Origin: an uncultured Prevotellaceae bacterium
GTDB lineage: Bacteria > Bacteroidota > Bacteroidia > Bacteroidales > Bacteroidaceae
Length of the DNA stretch: 64,000 bases
Direction of reading: 5' to 3'
NCBI GenBank assembly: GCA_902780025.1
Contig: CACZDV010000006.1
Location: 1 to 64,000 of the forward strand
The notes beneath the pieces were generated by a model that was given only the letters and a program-made list of their open reading frames with translations, was not told the DNA's origin and ran no database searches. Shown here piece after piece: positions 51,262-59,721 of the stretch. The position numbers and the translations under genes were made by a program. Numbering within the stretch: position 1 is the first letter of the stretch; every line of letters starts with the position of its first letter.

Positions 51262-52356
51262 ATGGAACATCCAGAGAATAGTGCCGAGTTTGCCGGACTG
51301 CAAGTTAACAGCGGCGTCGAGCAGCAGTCGATTATCAATCCCTATTTGAAGCGTAACCGCATCCGTCGCCGCGAACTGTCTGTCGACGAGATGGTAGAGG
51401 GCATCCTGAAGGGTGATGTCACCATCCTCTCACAGGCCGTAACGCTCATCGAGAGTGTCAACCCCGACCACCAAGCCAAGGCACAGGAGGTCATTAATCG
51501 TTGCCTGCCTTACAGTGGCAACAGCATCCGCGTCGGCATCAGCGGCGTTCCCGGTGCTGGTAAGTCCACCTCTATCGATGAGTTTGGTATCCACGTGCTG
51601 AAGGAGCACGGCGGCAAACTCGCCGTACTGGCCATCGACCCCAGTTCGGAACGCACCAAGGGCAGCATCCTCGGTGACAAGACACGTATGGAGAAGTTGG
51701 CACAACACCCCGCCTCGTTCATCCGTCCCAGCCCGTCAGCAGGCTCATTGGGTGGTGTGGCCCGCAAGACCCGTGAGACCATCATCCTGTGCGAGGCCGC
51801 TGGTTTCGATAAGATTTTCGTCGAGACTGTTGGGGTAGGGCAGAGCGAAACGGCTTGTCACTCGATGGTCGACTTCTTCCTGCTTATTCAGGTAGCAGGA
51901 ACGGGCGACGAGTTGCAGGGCATCAAGCGCGGCATCATGGAAATCTCCGATGGTATTGTCATCAACAAGTGCGACGGTGACAACGTCGACCGCTGTCAGA
52001 TGGCAGCCACCAACTTCCGCAATGCCCTCCATTTCTTCCCCATGCCTGATAGCGGCTGGCTACCCAAGGTTTTGTGCTACAGCGGCTTCTACGGCACGGG
52101 CATCAAGGAAATTTGGGATATGATCTATGAGTATGTGGATTTCGTCAAGGCCAACGGTTACTTCGAACACCGTCGCAACGAGCAGGCCAAATACTGGATG
52201 TACGAGTCCATCAACGAGAACCTCAAGTCATCGTTCTATCATAATAAGATGATACAGTCGCAACTGGAGTTAGCAGAACAATCGGTGCTCGCCGGTCAGA
52301 AGACCAGTTTTATTGCTGCTCAAGATCTCCTCGACCTTTACTTCAAAAGCCTATGA
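51262..52356 (+). CDS. meaB: Methylmalonyl-CoA mutase-associated GTPase
   Basis: A G3E-family chaperone that loads and protects the B12 enzyme methylmalonyl-CoA mutase. The 364-residue protein contains GISGVPGAGKSTSIDEFG (Walker A), AIDPSSERTKGSILGDKTRM, ETVGVGQSE and INKCDGDN. The mutase genes are not in the window. The gene overlaps ispH by 4 bp. Confidence 0.95.
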   Translation: MEHPENSAEFAGLQVNSGVEQQSIINPYLKRNRIRRRELSVDEMVEGILKGDVTILSQAVTLIESVNPDHQAKAQEVINRCLPYSGNSIRVGISGVPGAGKSTSIDEFGIHVLKEHGGKLAVLAIDPSSERTKGSILGDKTRMEKLAQHPASFIRPSPSAGSLGGVARKTRETIILCEAAGFDKIFVETVGVGQSETACHSMVDFFLLIQVAGTGDELQGIKRGIMEISDGIVINKCDGDNVDRCQMAATNFRNALHFFPMPDSGWLPKVLCYSGFYGTGIKEIWDMIYEYVDFVKANGYFEHRRNEQAKYWMYESINENLKSSFYHNKMIQSQLELAEQSVLAGQKTSFIAAQDLLDLYFKSL

Positions 52357-53225
52357 CCATCGAGATTGACAACGGCAGCGGCTTCTGCTTCGGTGTAACC
52401 ACCGCCATCAAGAAAGCTGAGGAGGAACTGGCAAAGGGCACGACGCTCTATTGCCTCGGCGATATTGTTCATAATGGTATGGAGTGTGAGCGGCTAAAGC
52501 AGATGGGACTCATCACTATCGACCACGCTGAGATGGAGCGCCTGCACAACGTCAAGGTCCTGCTCCGTGCCCACGGCGAACCGCCTGAGACCTATGAACT
52601 GGCCCGTCGTAACAACATCGAGATTATCGATGCCACGTGTCCCGTCGTACTTCAGTTGCAGAAGCGTATCAAGGCACAGTTCGAGGCTGGTGGCACCATT
52701 GTCATTTTCGGCAAGAAAGGTCATGCAGAGGTGTTAGGACTTGTTGGCCAGACCGATGGTCGTGCTGTCGTCATTGAACAGTTCGACGATGTCCGTCGGC
52801 TCGATTTCCAGCATGACATCTTCCTGTTCAGCCAGACAACAAAGTCGCTCGATGAGTTCCACCGCATCATCGACTACATCCAGCAACACATTGCCCCTAC
52901 GGCCACCTTCAAGAGTTTCGACACCATCTGTCGCTCTGTTGCCAATCGTATGCCCAATATCTCGCAGTTTGCCTCGCGCCACGACCTCATTCTTTTTGTC
53001 TGTGGTCGTAAGAGCTCGAACGGCAAAGTGCTGTATAACGAGTGTCGTCGGGTCAATCCCAACACCCATCTCGTGGAGGGCCCCAGTGAGATAGACTCTG
53101 CTTGGCTTCACAACGTTGAGACTGTTGGCATCTGCGGTGCTACCTCCACTCCTAAATGGCTGATGGAACAGTGTCGTGATGCTATTATCAGAGCTCTTGC
53201 AGACGGGCAATGTACTTGCCGATAA
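52353..53225 (+). CDS. ispH: 4-hydroxy-3-methylbut-2-enyl diphosphate reductase
   Basis: Last step of the MEP isoprenoid pathway, a [4Fe-4S] enzyme. The 290-residue protein has cluster cysteines in GFCFGVT, DATCPVV and GICGATSTP and the HGEPPETY segment. It is coupled to meaB through ATGA. The last 38 bases overlap the 3' end of the convergent ribE. Confidence 0.95.
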   Translation: MTIEIDNGSGFCFGVTTAIKKAEEELAKGTTLYCLGDIVHNGMECERLKQMGLITIDHAEMERLHNVKVLLRAHGEPPETYELARRNNIEIIDATCPVVLQLQKRIKAQFEAGGTIVIFGKKGHAEVLGLVGQTDGRAVVIEQFDDVRRLDFQHDIFLFSQTTKSLDEFHRIIDYIQQHIAPTATFKSFDTICRSVANRMPNISQFASRHDLILFVCGRKSSNGKVLYNECRRVNPNTHLVEGPSEIDSAWLHNVETVGICGATSTPKWLMEQCRDAIIRALADGQCTCR

Positions 53226-53787
53226 TGTCGAATTCAATGTTGACGATCGTTCCGACGCGGATGTCTTGGAAGTTGGTGTGCTCCATAGTGTAGGGGATGA
53301 TGGCCACCTGGAAAGAATCACGGGTGGGACGGCAGACGGTGAGGGAGACACCATTGACGGTGACGCTGCCCTTGTCGACCGTAAAGTATCCGTGACGGGC
53401 CATCTCTTGGTTGTAATCGTATTGGAAGGTGAAGTAAGTGGAGCCGTCGGCATCTTCCATAGCGGTGCAACGGGCCGTCTGGTCGACGTGCCCTTGAACG
53501 ATGTGACCGTCGAGTCGTCCGTTCATCAGCATGGAGCGCTCAATGTTGACCTTGTCGCCCACACGGAGCAGTCCGAGGTTGGAGCGGTCGAGGGTTTCCT
53601 TCATGGCAGTGACAGTATACTGGTTGTTGTTAATGGATACGACAGTAAGGCATACGCCATTATGAGCAACGCTTTGGTCAATCTTTAGCTCATCGACAAA
53701 CGAGCAGGTGAGCGTGAAGTCAATATTCTCGCGATCATGCTTGATAGCTACGACAGTAGCAAATTCTTCGATAATTCCAGAAAACAT
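53188..53787 (-). CDS. ribE: Riboflavin synthase alpha chain
   Basis: Dismutates two lumazine molecules to riboflavin. The 199-residue protein has two lumazine-binding repeats: MFSGIIEE...VAHNGVCLTVV, GHIVQGHVDQTA and the second repeat with VNGVSLTVCR. It follows a structured RNA candidate (53812-54009) on the same strand, with no clear promoter of its own. Its 3' end overlaps that of ispH by 38 bp. Confidence 0.95.
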   Translation of the reverse strand: MFSGIIEEFATVVAIKHDRENIDFTLTCSFVDELKIDQSVAHNGVCLTVVSINNNQYTVTAMKETLDRSNLGLLRVGDKVNIERSMLMNGRLDGHIVQGHVDQTARCTAMEDADGSTYFTFQYDYNQEMARHGYFTVDKGSVTVNGVSLTVCRPTRDSFQVAIIPYTMEHTNFQDIRVGTIVNIEFDIIGKYIARLQEL

Positions 53788-53811
53788 ATTTCTCTATTTT
53801 CAATTGTCAAT

Positions 53812-54009
53812 AAAAAAGGGGCTCGTACCGATGATTTGGTGAAAACTCCTGTTTCACACGATATGGGCGCTCTCCGTCTTTGTAATCCACCGGCTCTTTT
53901 GAAGCTCCCCTATACAGGGTAATAACATGGCCCGCCATTGACAAGAGAAGTCATCCCGAGGGTTGTTTTATTGTAGAGTATCCCGATCTATCAGGTACTC
54001 GCCCCTATA
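53812..54009 (-). ncRNA. Structured RNA, 6S-like or ribE leader
   Basis: About 190 nt with no coding potential. The ends close by a stem: GGGGCGAGTACC at 54005-53994 pairs with GGTACGAGCCCC at 53829-53818, interrupted only by a GA/GA loop and extended by TGAT/ATCA. The 3' arm runs into six T residues. Inside are several hairpins (for example GTGAAAC/GTTTTCAC). A long closed rod with a 3' T-run resembles 6S RNA. Its position 25 bp before ribE also allows a cis-acting leader, but it lacks the FMN-riboswitch core. Confidence 0.45.
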
Positions 54010-54011
54010 CC

Positions 54012-57000
54012 TTATTCTATTATTTCATATTCGTCTGTCTCTTCAGTTTCCGTCTTATTTGTTTCCGTCTGTTCACCGTTCTTCTGTCCTGCCATCTGCT
54101 CACGGTACTTCGAAGGTGTCAGTCCAGTAGTTTGCTTGAAGGCTCGCGTGAAGTAGACGGGGTCGCTGAAGCCTGTCTTTTCAGCTATCTGGGCTATCGT
54201 GTCGGTGGTGTTTTCTACGAACATGATAGCTTTCTTCATACGGAAGTCACTAATGAATTCCTTAGGTGTCATTCCTGTGAGATTCATCAACTGTTGGAGG
54301 TACTCTTCCCGCTCCAGTCCGGACTTGGCTATCATGTCCTCCGATTTCAACTGCGGGTTGGTGAATTGTGTCTCAAGCCAGTTGAGTTGCTCTTTGACAA
54401 AGTCGTAGTCTTTGTTGTTGACGAAGGCTATTTCCTGCGGTCCGAGCTTAAGTACCTTCTGCTGCTTGGCTGCTATACGATGCTGACGCCAGAACATGAG
54501 TACCAGAGAGATTATCAATATGCCGAGCATATAGATCCAGACGGCATTGCTTGAGAGCAGGAAGTAGGGTGGAACCACGACTTCGATGGTGCGCATATCA
54601 TACTTGTCGGGTGATTCCAGAAGGAAAGCCTTGACTTTGAAACGATAGGTACCTGTGGGCACATTGGCATAGTAGGCCAAGCGTTTTTTGTCGGCATTAC
54701 GCCATTCCATGTCATAGCCTTCAAGCTTGTACTGATAGTTCATGCGGTGCTGCAGCTGGTAGTTCATAGCTGCAAAGCGGAAACTGAAGCTGAGGTCGTG
54801 GTTTGTCAGTACCACACGCTTAGCCTCAGGTACGTAGTAGTCGAAATAATCGTTGAGGTTGGGACTTACCAGCTTATCGTTAATGAAGAAGTCCGTGATA
54901 CGCAGTTTGAGCATGGAGCCATTGTCAGTAATCAGCTTCTTGCGGTCAACGGTGTAATATCCGTTGAGCGTGCCGAAGAGGATGTTACCGTTAGGTAAAG
55001 ATATGGCTGCTCCCTCGGAGCACATGGTCTCGTCGACGCCGTCAAGGTTGGAATAGGTGGTGAAAATCTTCTTCGATACGTCGTAGGAACAGAGTATATG
55101 GTCTGTGGCAAACCACACATTGCCATTATGGTCGAAGGTCATGCCTTTGATCTCCTCAGAGGGCAGTCCGTCCTCTGTGCCGAACGACTCGAACAGCCAA
55201 GTTCCCTTTGAGTCCTTGCCCGTGGCGTGTGCTAGTCCACCGCCGTTGGTTCCCACCCACATATATCCGTTCTTGTCGCTGACCAAGTATACGATGTCAT
55301 TACTCATGAGAATCTTCTCGGGCTCCTCCTCTGAGTTCTGCATCTTCTCAATGGTGATTTTCCCGTTCTTGAGCGACATAAGCAGGATGCCGTCGGTGGA
55401 GCCGGCCCATACACGGCCATCCCTGTCGAGGGCAACGGTACGCATCTTCATGTGCGAGCTGCGTGGATATTTCCTCATCTCATTCTTGGCGTTCAGGAAG
55501 ATGTACTTGCCGCTCTTGTTGCGGGTCAGCACGTTGACGCCTCCGCCGTAGGTCACCACCCAGATATTGCCTTGGCGGTCTTCTACGGCTTGGTAGGCAG
55601 CATTGCTGCTGAGGCTATACTTGTCATTGTCGTCGTGATGGAAGTTGGTGAGCGAGAAACCGCCGCCTGCCTTTGGGCTCATCTTGAACAGTCCGTGGTC
55701 TTTGGATGCCAGCCAGTAGTTGCCTTTGGAGTCTTCCGAGATACCGTAGATACGGCCTATGGGGTTGCCTGCGTCGTCGTGGTTGATGGCCGTACGGCTA
55801 CCATTCTCTGCGATGACGAAGAGTGCATTGTTTTTGTTGGCCATCAGCAGCAGTTTGCGCTTGTGGTCGTAGTACATACCGCGAATCTCGTTATCCAATG
55901 GTGATTCTGAATTAGGCACCAGCATGGAGCGTGTTATGTTGTCCGTGAGTATTTCCAGTTTCTCAAGACCTCTGCGGGTGGTTGAGATGAAGATGACGCC
56001 CTCGGGCAGCTCTCTGCAGGCGTTGACGGTGTTCGACAGGTTCCAAGGGTTCGAGGGGTCGTTGTGGAAGTACTCCACTTCGTCCGTCTGGCGGTTGTAG
56101 TAGCCGTAGCCGCCGTGGTTCATGCGCGTCCAGAGCACGCCCGACACCTCATTGAAGTCGCTGCCCACGCCGTCGTGCTCAGGTGTCAGCACAATCTGTT
56201 CGAAGTGCTTCTCGTTGTGCGTGTCCGGGGTCAGACGGCTGACACCACTCCGGCTGTCGGCAAACCACACCAGCTTATGGCTGTCAACGTAGACGGTCAT
56301 AATGCCGCTGCCAGTTGCACCCCTTAATTTCTCGGGCTCCTGACCATAGGAGTAGATATAGATGGCACCACTCTTACAACCCGCATAGACATTATAACCA
56401 TTGGAATAGAGGGCTGTGACCTCCTCATCCTCAAAAAGTCCCTTGCGCTCGATGCTCAGGTTACCGATGTCTATACGGTGCAGTCCCTTTTCCGTTCCAA
56501 CCCAGATGTCATCATGATAGCCCTCTGCAATGCAGTTGACGGTCATGTTGGCGGTGGTTATCTGATCCATGATGGGTTGTCCTTTCTCCAAACGCATACG
56601 ATACATACCGACGTTGCTGCCAAAGGCACCTAAGACATCTCCGTTACTCATCAGGAACAGCGGGAAGTCTGTACGGTAGTCCTCGCTGCCGCTGACATTT
56701 TCGAAGGGGTTGATAATGCGGTCTGTTTGTCGGTTGAGTACGAAGACGCGGCCATCGTACATACGCAGCCAGATGTTTTGCTGGTGGTCGGCCACCAGAC
56801 TGTAGATACGATTGTGGAGGTTAGGGATGTGACTGGCGTTACCTGTTTTGTAGTTGTAGAACTCGTAGCCGTCGAATCGGGAAAGTCCGTTCCAGGTGGC
56901 AATCCAGATATAGCCGTAGTCATCTTGTATAATCTGTGCGATGGCATTACTTGACAGCCCGTCATCCGTAGAATAGTGGGACAATGATGCCCGCAACTGC

Positions 57001-57068
57001 TGTGCTCTTACAGCTGATTGTAAGAGAATGATGATGATAACCGTCAGTAGCAGCCTATATCTATACAT
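54012..57068 (-). CDS. Beta-propeller / Y_Y_Y / AraC-HTH transmembrane regulator
   Basis: A 1018-residue regulator. A signal peptide and two periplasmic propeller domains (STDDGLSSNAIAQIIQDDYGYIWIATWNGLSRFDG; NGYMWVGTNGGGLAHA) are followed by a Y_Y_Y domain, a membrane helix near residues 840-862 and a C-terminal AraC HTH (DTIAQIAEKTGFSDPVYFTRAFKQTTGLTPSKYREQM). There is no kinase or receiver domain. It diverges from the GH2 gene and is the likely regulator of it. The C-terminal tail is rich in Glu and Thr. Confidence 0.88.
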   Translation of the reverse strand: MYRYRLLLTVIIIILLQSAVRAQQLRASLSHYSTDDGLSSNAIAQIIQDDYGYIWIATWNGLSRFDGYEFYNYKTGNASHIPNLHNRIYSLVADHQQNIWLRMYDGRVFVLNRQTDRIINPFENVSGSEDYRTDFPLFLMSNGDVLGAFGSNVGMYRMRLEKGQPIMDQITTANMTVNCIAEGYHDDIWVGTEKGLHRIDIGNLSIERKGLFEDEEVTALYSNGYNVYAGCKSGAIYIYSYGQEPEKLRGATGSGIMTVYVDSHKLVWFADSRSGVSRLTPDTHNEKHFEQIVLTPEHDGVGSDFNEVSGVLWTRMNHGGYGYYNRQTDEVEYFHNDPSNPWNLSNTVNACRELPEGVIFISTTRRGLEKLEILTDNITRSMLVPNSESPLDNEIRGMYYDHKRKLLLMANKNNALFVIAENGSRTAINHDDAGNPIGRIYGISEDSKGNYWLASKDHGLFKMSPKAGGGFSLTNFHHDDNDKYSLSSNAAYQAVEDRQGNIWVVTYGGGVNVLTRNKSGKYIFLNAKNEMRKYPRSSHMKMRTVALDRDGRVWAGSTDGILLMSLKNGKITIEKMQNSEEEPEKILMSNDIVYLVSDKNGYMWVGTNGGGLAHATGKDSKGTWLFESFGTEDGLPSEEIKGMTFDHNGNVWFATDHILCSYDVSKKIFTTYSNLDGVDETMCSEGAAISLPNGNILFGTLNGYYTVDRKKLITDNGSMLKLRITDFFINDKLVSPNLNDYFDYYVPEAKRVVLTNHDLSFSFRFAAMNYQLQHRMNYQYKLEGYDMEWRNADKKRLAYYANVPTGTYRFKVKAFLLESPDKYDMRTIEVVVPPYFLLSSNAVWIYMLGILIISLVLMFWRQHRIAAKQQKVLKLGPQEIAFVNNKDYDFVKEQLNWLETQFTNPQLKSEDMIAKSGLEREEYLQQLMNLTGMTPKEFISDFRMKKAIMFVENTTDTIAQIAEKTGFSDPVYFTRAFKQTTGLTPSKYREQMAGQKNGEQTETNKTETEETDEYEIIE

Positions 57069-57106
57069 TCAGTGTCAGTTCTTGTTTTTCTATCTGAATC
57101 TGTCGC

Positions 57107-57114
57107 CAAAGGTA
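57107..57114 (-). promoter_or_regulatory. TACCTTTG -7 box for the propeller-AraC regulator
   Basis: TAnnTTTG on the minus strand, 38 bp before the ATG. Confidence 0.6.
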
Positions 57115-57209
57115 CTACTATTTTTTCAAACTGCCAAAAAAATATGGGCAAAGATTATAATTAATCGTAAAACGGTGCCCTTTTTCTTACCTTTTTCATA
57201 TTTATTTGT

Positions 57210-57217
57210 TAACTTTG
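57210..57217 (+). promoter_or_regulatory. TAACTTTG -7 box for the GH2 gene
   Basis: Consensus motif 37 bp before the ATG, divergent from the regulator's promoter about 100 bp away. Confidence 0.6.
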
Positions 57218-57254
57218 CAACCAAATACTAATCTCACTGAAACAAGACAAGATA

Positions 57255-59639
57255 ATGAAAAGACCGCAATTGATAGCCGTCCTCTTAATGATGGCAACAA
57301 TGGTAACTGCCCAGGTGAGGGTAGTGGAAAACTTGAACTTCGGCTGGCAGTTTCACGCCGGCGATATGAAACAGCCAATTGCCGACGACACGGGATGGCG
57401 CACCGTCGACTTACCTCATGACTTCCAGATTGAGCAGCCGTGGGTAGCTCCTGCTGCTGACGAGAAGGCTGACGACAGCGATGTGGCAGCCAATATTAAA
57501 AGCCGTTTGTCGAGTCGTGGCTTCAAGGAAATGGGTATTGGATGGTACCGCTATAAGCTGACGCCTGCCGACTCGTTGCGAGGCCGGCGATTGTTGTTGC
57601 AGTTTGACGGTATTCTCTATGTGGCCGATGTCTATCTGAACGGTGAGTACATTGGTGGTACAGACTATGGTTATTTGGGATTCGAAACAGACGTCACTAA
57701 CCGTCTAAAGTTCGGACAGCAGAACGTTATTGAAGTGAAGGCCGACACCCGCGAACCTAATAATTCGCGGTGGTACACTGGTGGCGGACTGATTCGTGGT
57801 GTACGCTTGGTGGCTACCAACCGTGAGCTTTATTTCGAGCGACATCCGCTCTACATCACGACTCGCGATAATCGATATGTGACCATCTCAGCAGCATTTA
57901 CCAATCGTGGACGCAGCAAAATTACTACTATTGGTACGAAGATTTATAATCCTGATAATCAGTTGGTTTACGACGGAACATTCAAGTATAATCGTAAGTC
58001 GGCATCACGAACTGTTGAGGCCTCATTGTCTGAGGTGGAGATTCCAAACCCGCAGTTGTGGGACACAGAGACTCCCAACCTTTATCGTGCAGAAGTGACG
58101 CTGCTTGCTGACGACGGAAGAATCATCGACCAGAAGAGTTCTAAGTTCGGAATCCGTACCTTGGAGTTCGGTCCCGACTTTGGTTTTAAGCTGAACGGCC
58201 GCAAGGTGCTGTTGAAGGGTTATGCCAACCACCATAGCCTTGGTGCATTGGGAGCTGCTGCCTATCCGCGAGCCATCGAGAAACGCATACAGCTGATGAA
58301 GGAGTTTGGCGTGAACCATATACGTACTTCCCACAACCCCTATAGTCGGGAGTTTATAGAGTTGTGCGACCAATATGGTATCCTCGTCGTCGACGAACTC
58401 TACGATAAGTGGACGCGTCAGCATACTGGTGGACGTGTAGCCTTCGAACAACTTTGGCAGAAAGACGTGCCCGAATGGATAAAGCGCGACCGTAATTCCC
58501 CGTCCGTCGTGCTGTGGAGTCTGGGCAACGAATTGCAGCAGGACCCCAACCAGCCTTTCAACGATTTTGGTGTCACTATGTTCAAGTTACAGAAGACACT
58601 TATACAACGGTATGACTCGACACGCCTTGTGACGGTGGCCATGCATCCCCGCTACCGCAATTGGGAGACCGACTCCTTGCCTTGTGACCTGGCGATGGTG
58701 ACCGATGTGCAGGCTTATAATTATAGGTATATGTACTTCCCTGGCGATGGCCGTCGTTTCCCTTGGATGACGTTCTATCAGAGTGAAGCCTCTGTGGCTG
58801 CTATGGGACCTAACTTCTTTGAGATGAACTTAGACCGTGTCATCGGACTGGCCTATTGGGGTGCCATCGATTACTTAGGCGAGTCACAGGGTTGGCCTGC
58901 TAAGGGTTGGAGTCAGGGCGTATTCTATATTGATCTGGAACCCAAGCCGAAGGCTTATTTGATGAAGTCGATGTTCTGTCCTGAGGAACCTGTGGTGCAT
59001 ATGGGTATTATTGACCGGCAAGGCAATCAGATGTGGAATGACGTTCAGACGGGTAATGACCACATGAGTGACCACTGGAACAGAGTAGAGGGGCAGAAGC
59101 TATCGCTCAATGTATATACAAATGCAGAAGAAGTGGAACTGCTGCTCAACGGCCGTAGTTTGGGACGTAAGCAGAACCCGAAGGATCCTAAGCGTCGTAA
59201 CCAGCTGCGCTGGAACAACATTGAATACCAGCCAGGTACCCTCGAGGCTGTTGCCTATAATGCCGGAAAGGCTGTTGCCCGTCATAAGATTGAGACGACC
59301 GGTGAGGCAGAAAAGCTTATTGCCGAGGCCGACCGTACCCAGTGGATGGCTGACGGTGAGGATCTGATGCATGTCCGTATTACCGCTGTCGACAAGAAAG
59401 GACGCCGAGTGGCGACAGCCGTTAGCGAAGTCGACTTCGACGTAGAGGGTAATGCCCGTATTGTGGGGGTTATCAATGGCGACATTAACTCTGGTGAGCT
59501 GACCGTAGGCCATCGTCGTTCACTTTGGAATGGTTCGTGTACCGTCATTCTGCGTAGCGGTCGTCAGCCGGGCAAGGTCGTGCTTACAGCCAAGTCGCCC
59601 TCCCTCAAAATGGTGAAACTGAAGCTCGAGACTCGCTAA
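57255..59639 (+). CDS. Glycoside hydrolase family 2 (beta-galactosidase-like)
   Basis: A 794-residue exported enzyme. A signal peptide ending TAQ is followed by the GH2 sugar-binding domain (WRTVDLPHDFQIEQPW), an immunoglobulin-like domain and the barrel (KGYANHHSLGALG, HIRTSHNPYS). The acid/base Glu is in WSLGNELQ and the nucleophile Glu in FYQSEAS. A DUF4982-like C-terminal region follows. Substrate could be a beta-galactoside or beta-galacturonide side chain. Confidence 0.9.
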   Translation: MKRPQLIAVLLMMATMVTAQVRVVENLNFGWQFHAGDMKQPIADDTGWRTVDLPHDFQIEQPWVAPAADEKADDSDVAANIKSRLSSRGFKEMGIGWYRYKLTPADSLRGRRLLLQFDGILYVADVYLNGEYIGGTDYGYLGFETDVTNRLKFGQQNVIEVKADTREPNNSRWYTGGGLIRGVRLVATNRELYFERHPLYITTRDNRYVTISAAFTNRGRSKITTIGTKIYNPDNQLVYDGTFKYNRKSASRTVEASLSEVEIPNPQLWDTETPNLYRAEVTLLADDGRIIDQKSSKFGIRTLEFGPDFGFKLNGRKVLLKGYANHHSLGALGAAAYPRAIEKRIQLMKEFGVNHIRTSHNPYSREFIELCDQYGILVVDELYDKWTRQHTGGRVAFEQLWQKDVPEWIKRDRNSPSVVLWSLGNELQQDPNQPFNDFGVTMFKLQKTLIQRYDSTRLVTVAMHPRYRNWETDSLPCDLAMVTDVQAYNYRYMYFPGDGRRFPWMTFYQSEASVAAMGPNFFEMNLDRVIGLAYWGAIDYLGESQGWPAKGWSQGVFYIDLEPKPKAYLMKSMFCPEEPVVHMGIIDRQGNQMWNDVQTGNDHMSDHWNRVEGQKLSLNVYTNAEEVELLLNGRSLGRKQNPKDPKRRNQLRWNNIEYQPGTLEAVAYNAGKAVARHKIETTGEAEKLIAEADRTQWMADGEDLMHVRITAVDKKGRRVATAVSEVDFDVEGNARIVGVINGDINSGELTVGHRRSLWNGSCTVILRSGRQPGKVVLTAKSPSLKMVKLKLETR

Positions 59640-59708
59640 GAGGTCATCATTTTTAGGTATTTTACTGTGTTGTACCGCTGATGCAACCGAGTTGCAAATT
59701 ATTTTTCA

Positions 59709-59716
59709 TAACTTTG
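59709..59716 (+). promoter_or_regulatory. TAACTTTG -7 box for feoAB
   Basis: Consensus motif 5 bp before the ATG at 59722; it excludes the longer in-frame start at 59692. Confidence 0.55.
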
Positions 59717-59721
59717 CACCC

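Noticed and set aside
53812..54009. FMN riboswitch before ribE
   Set aside because: I could not find the conserved core segments on the coding strand. A fragment GATTTGGTGAAAACTCC looks RFN-like but lies on the opposite strand and lacks the remaining elements.
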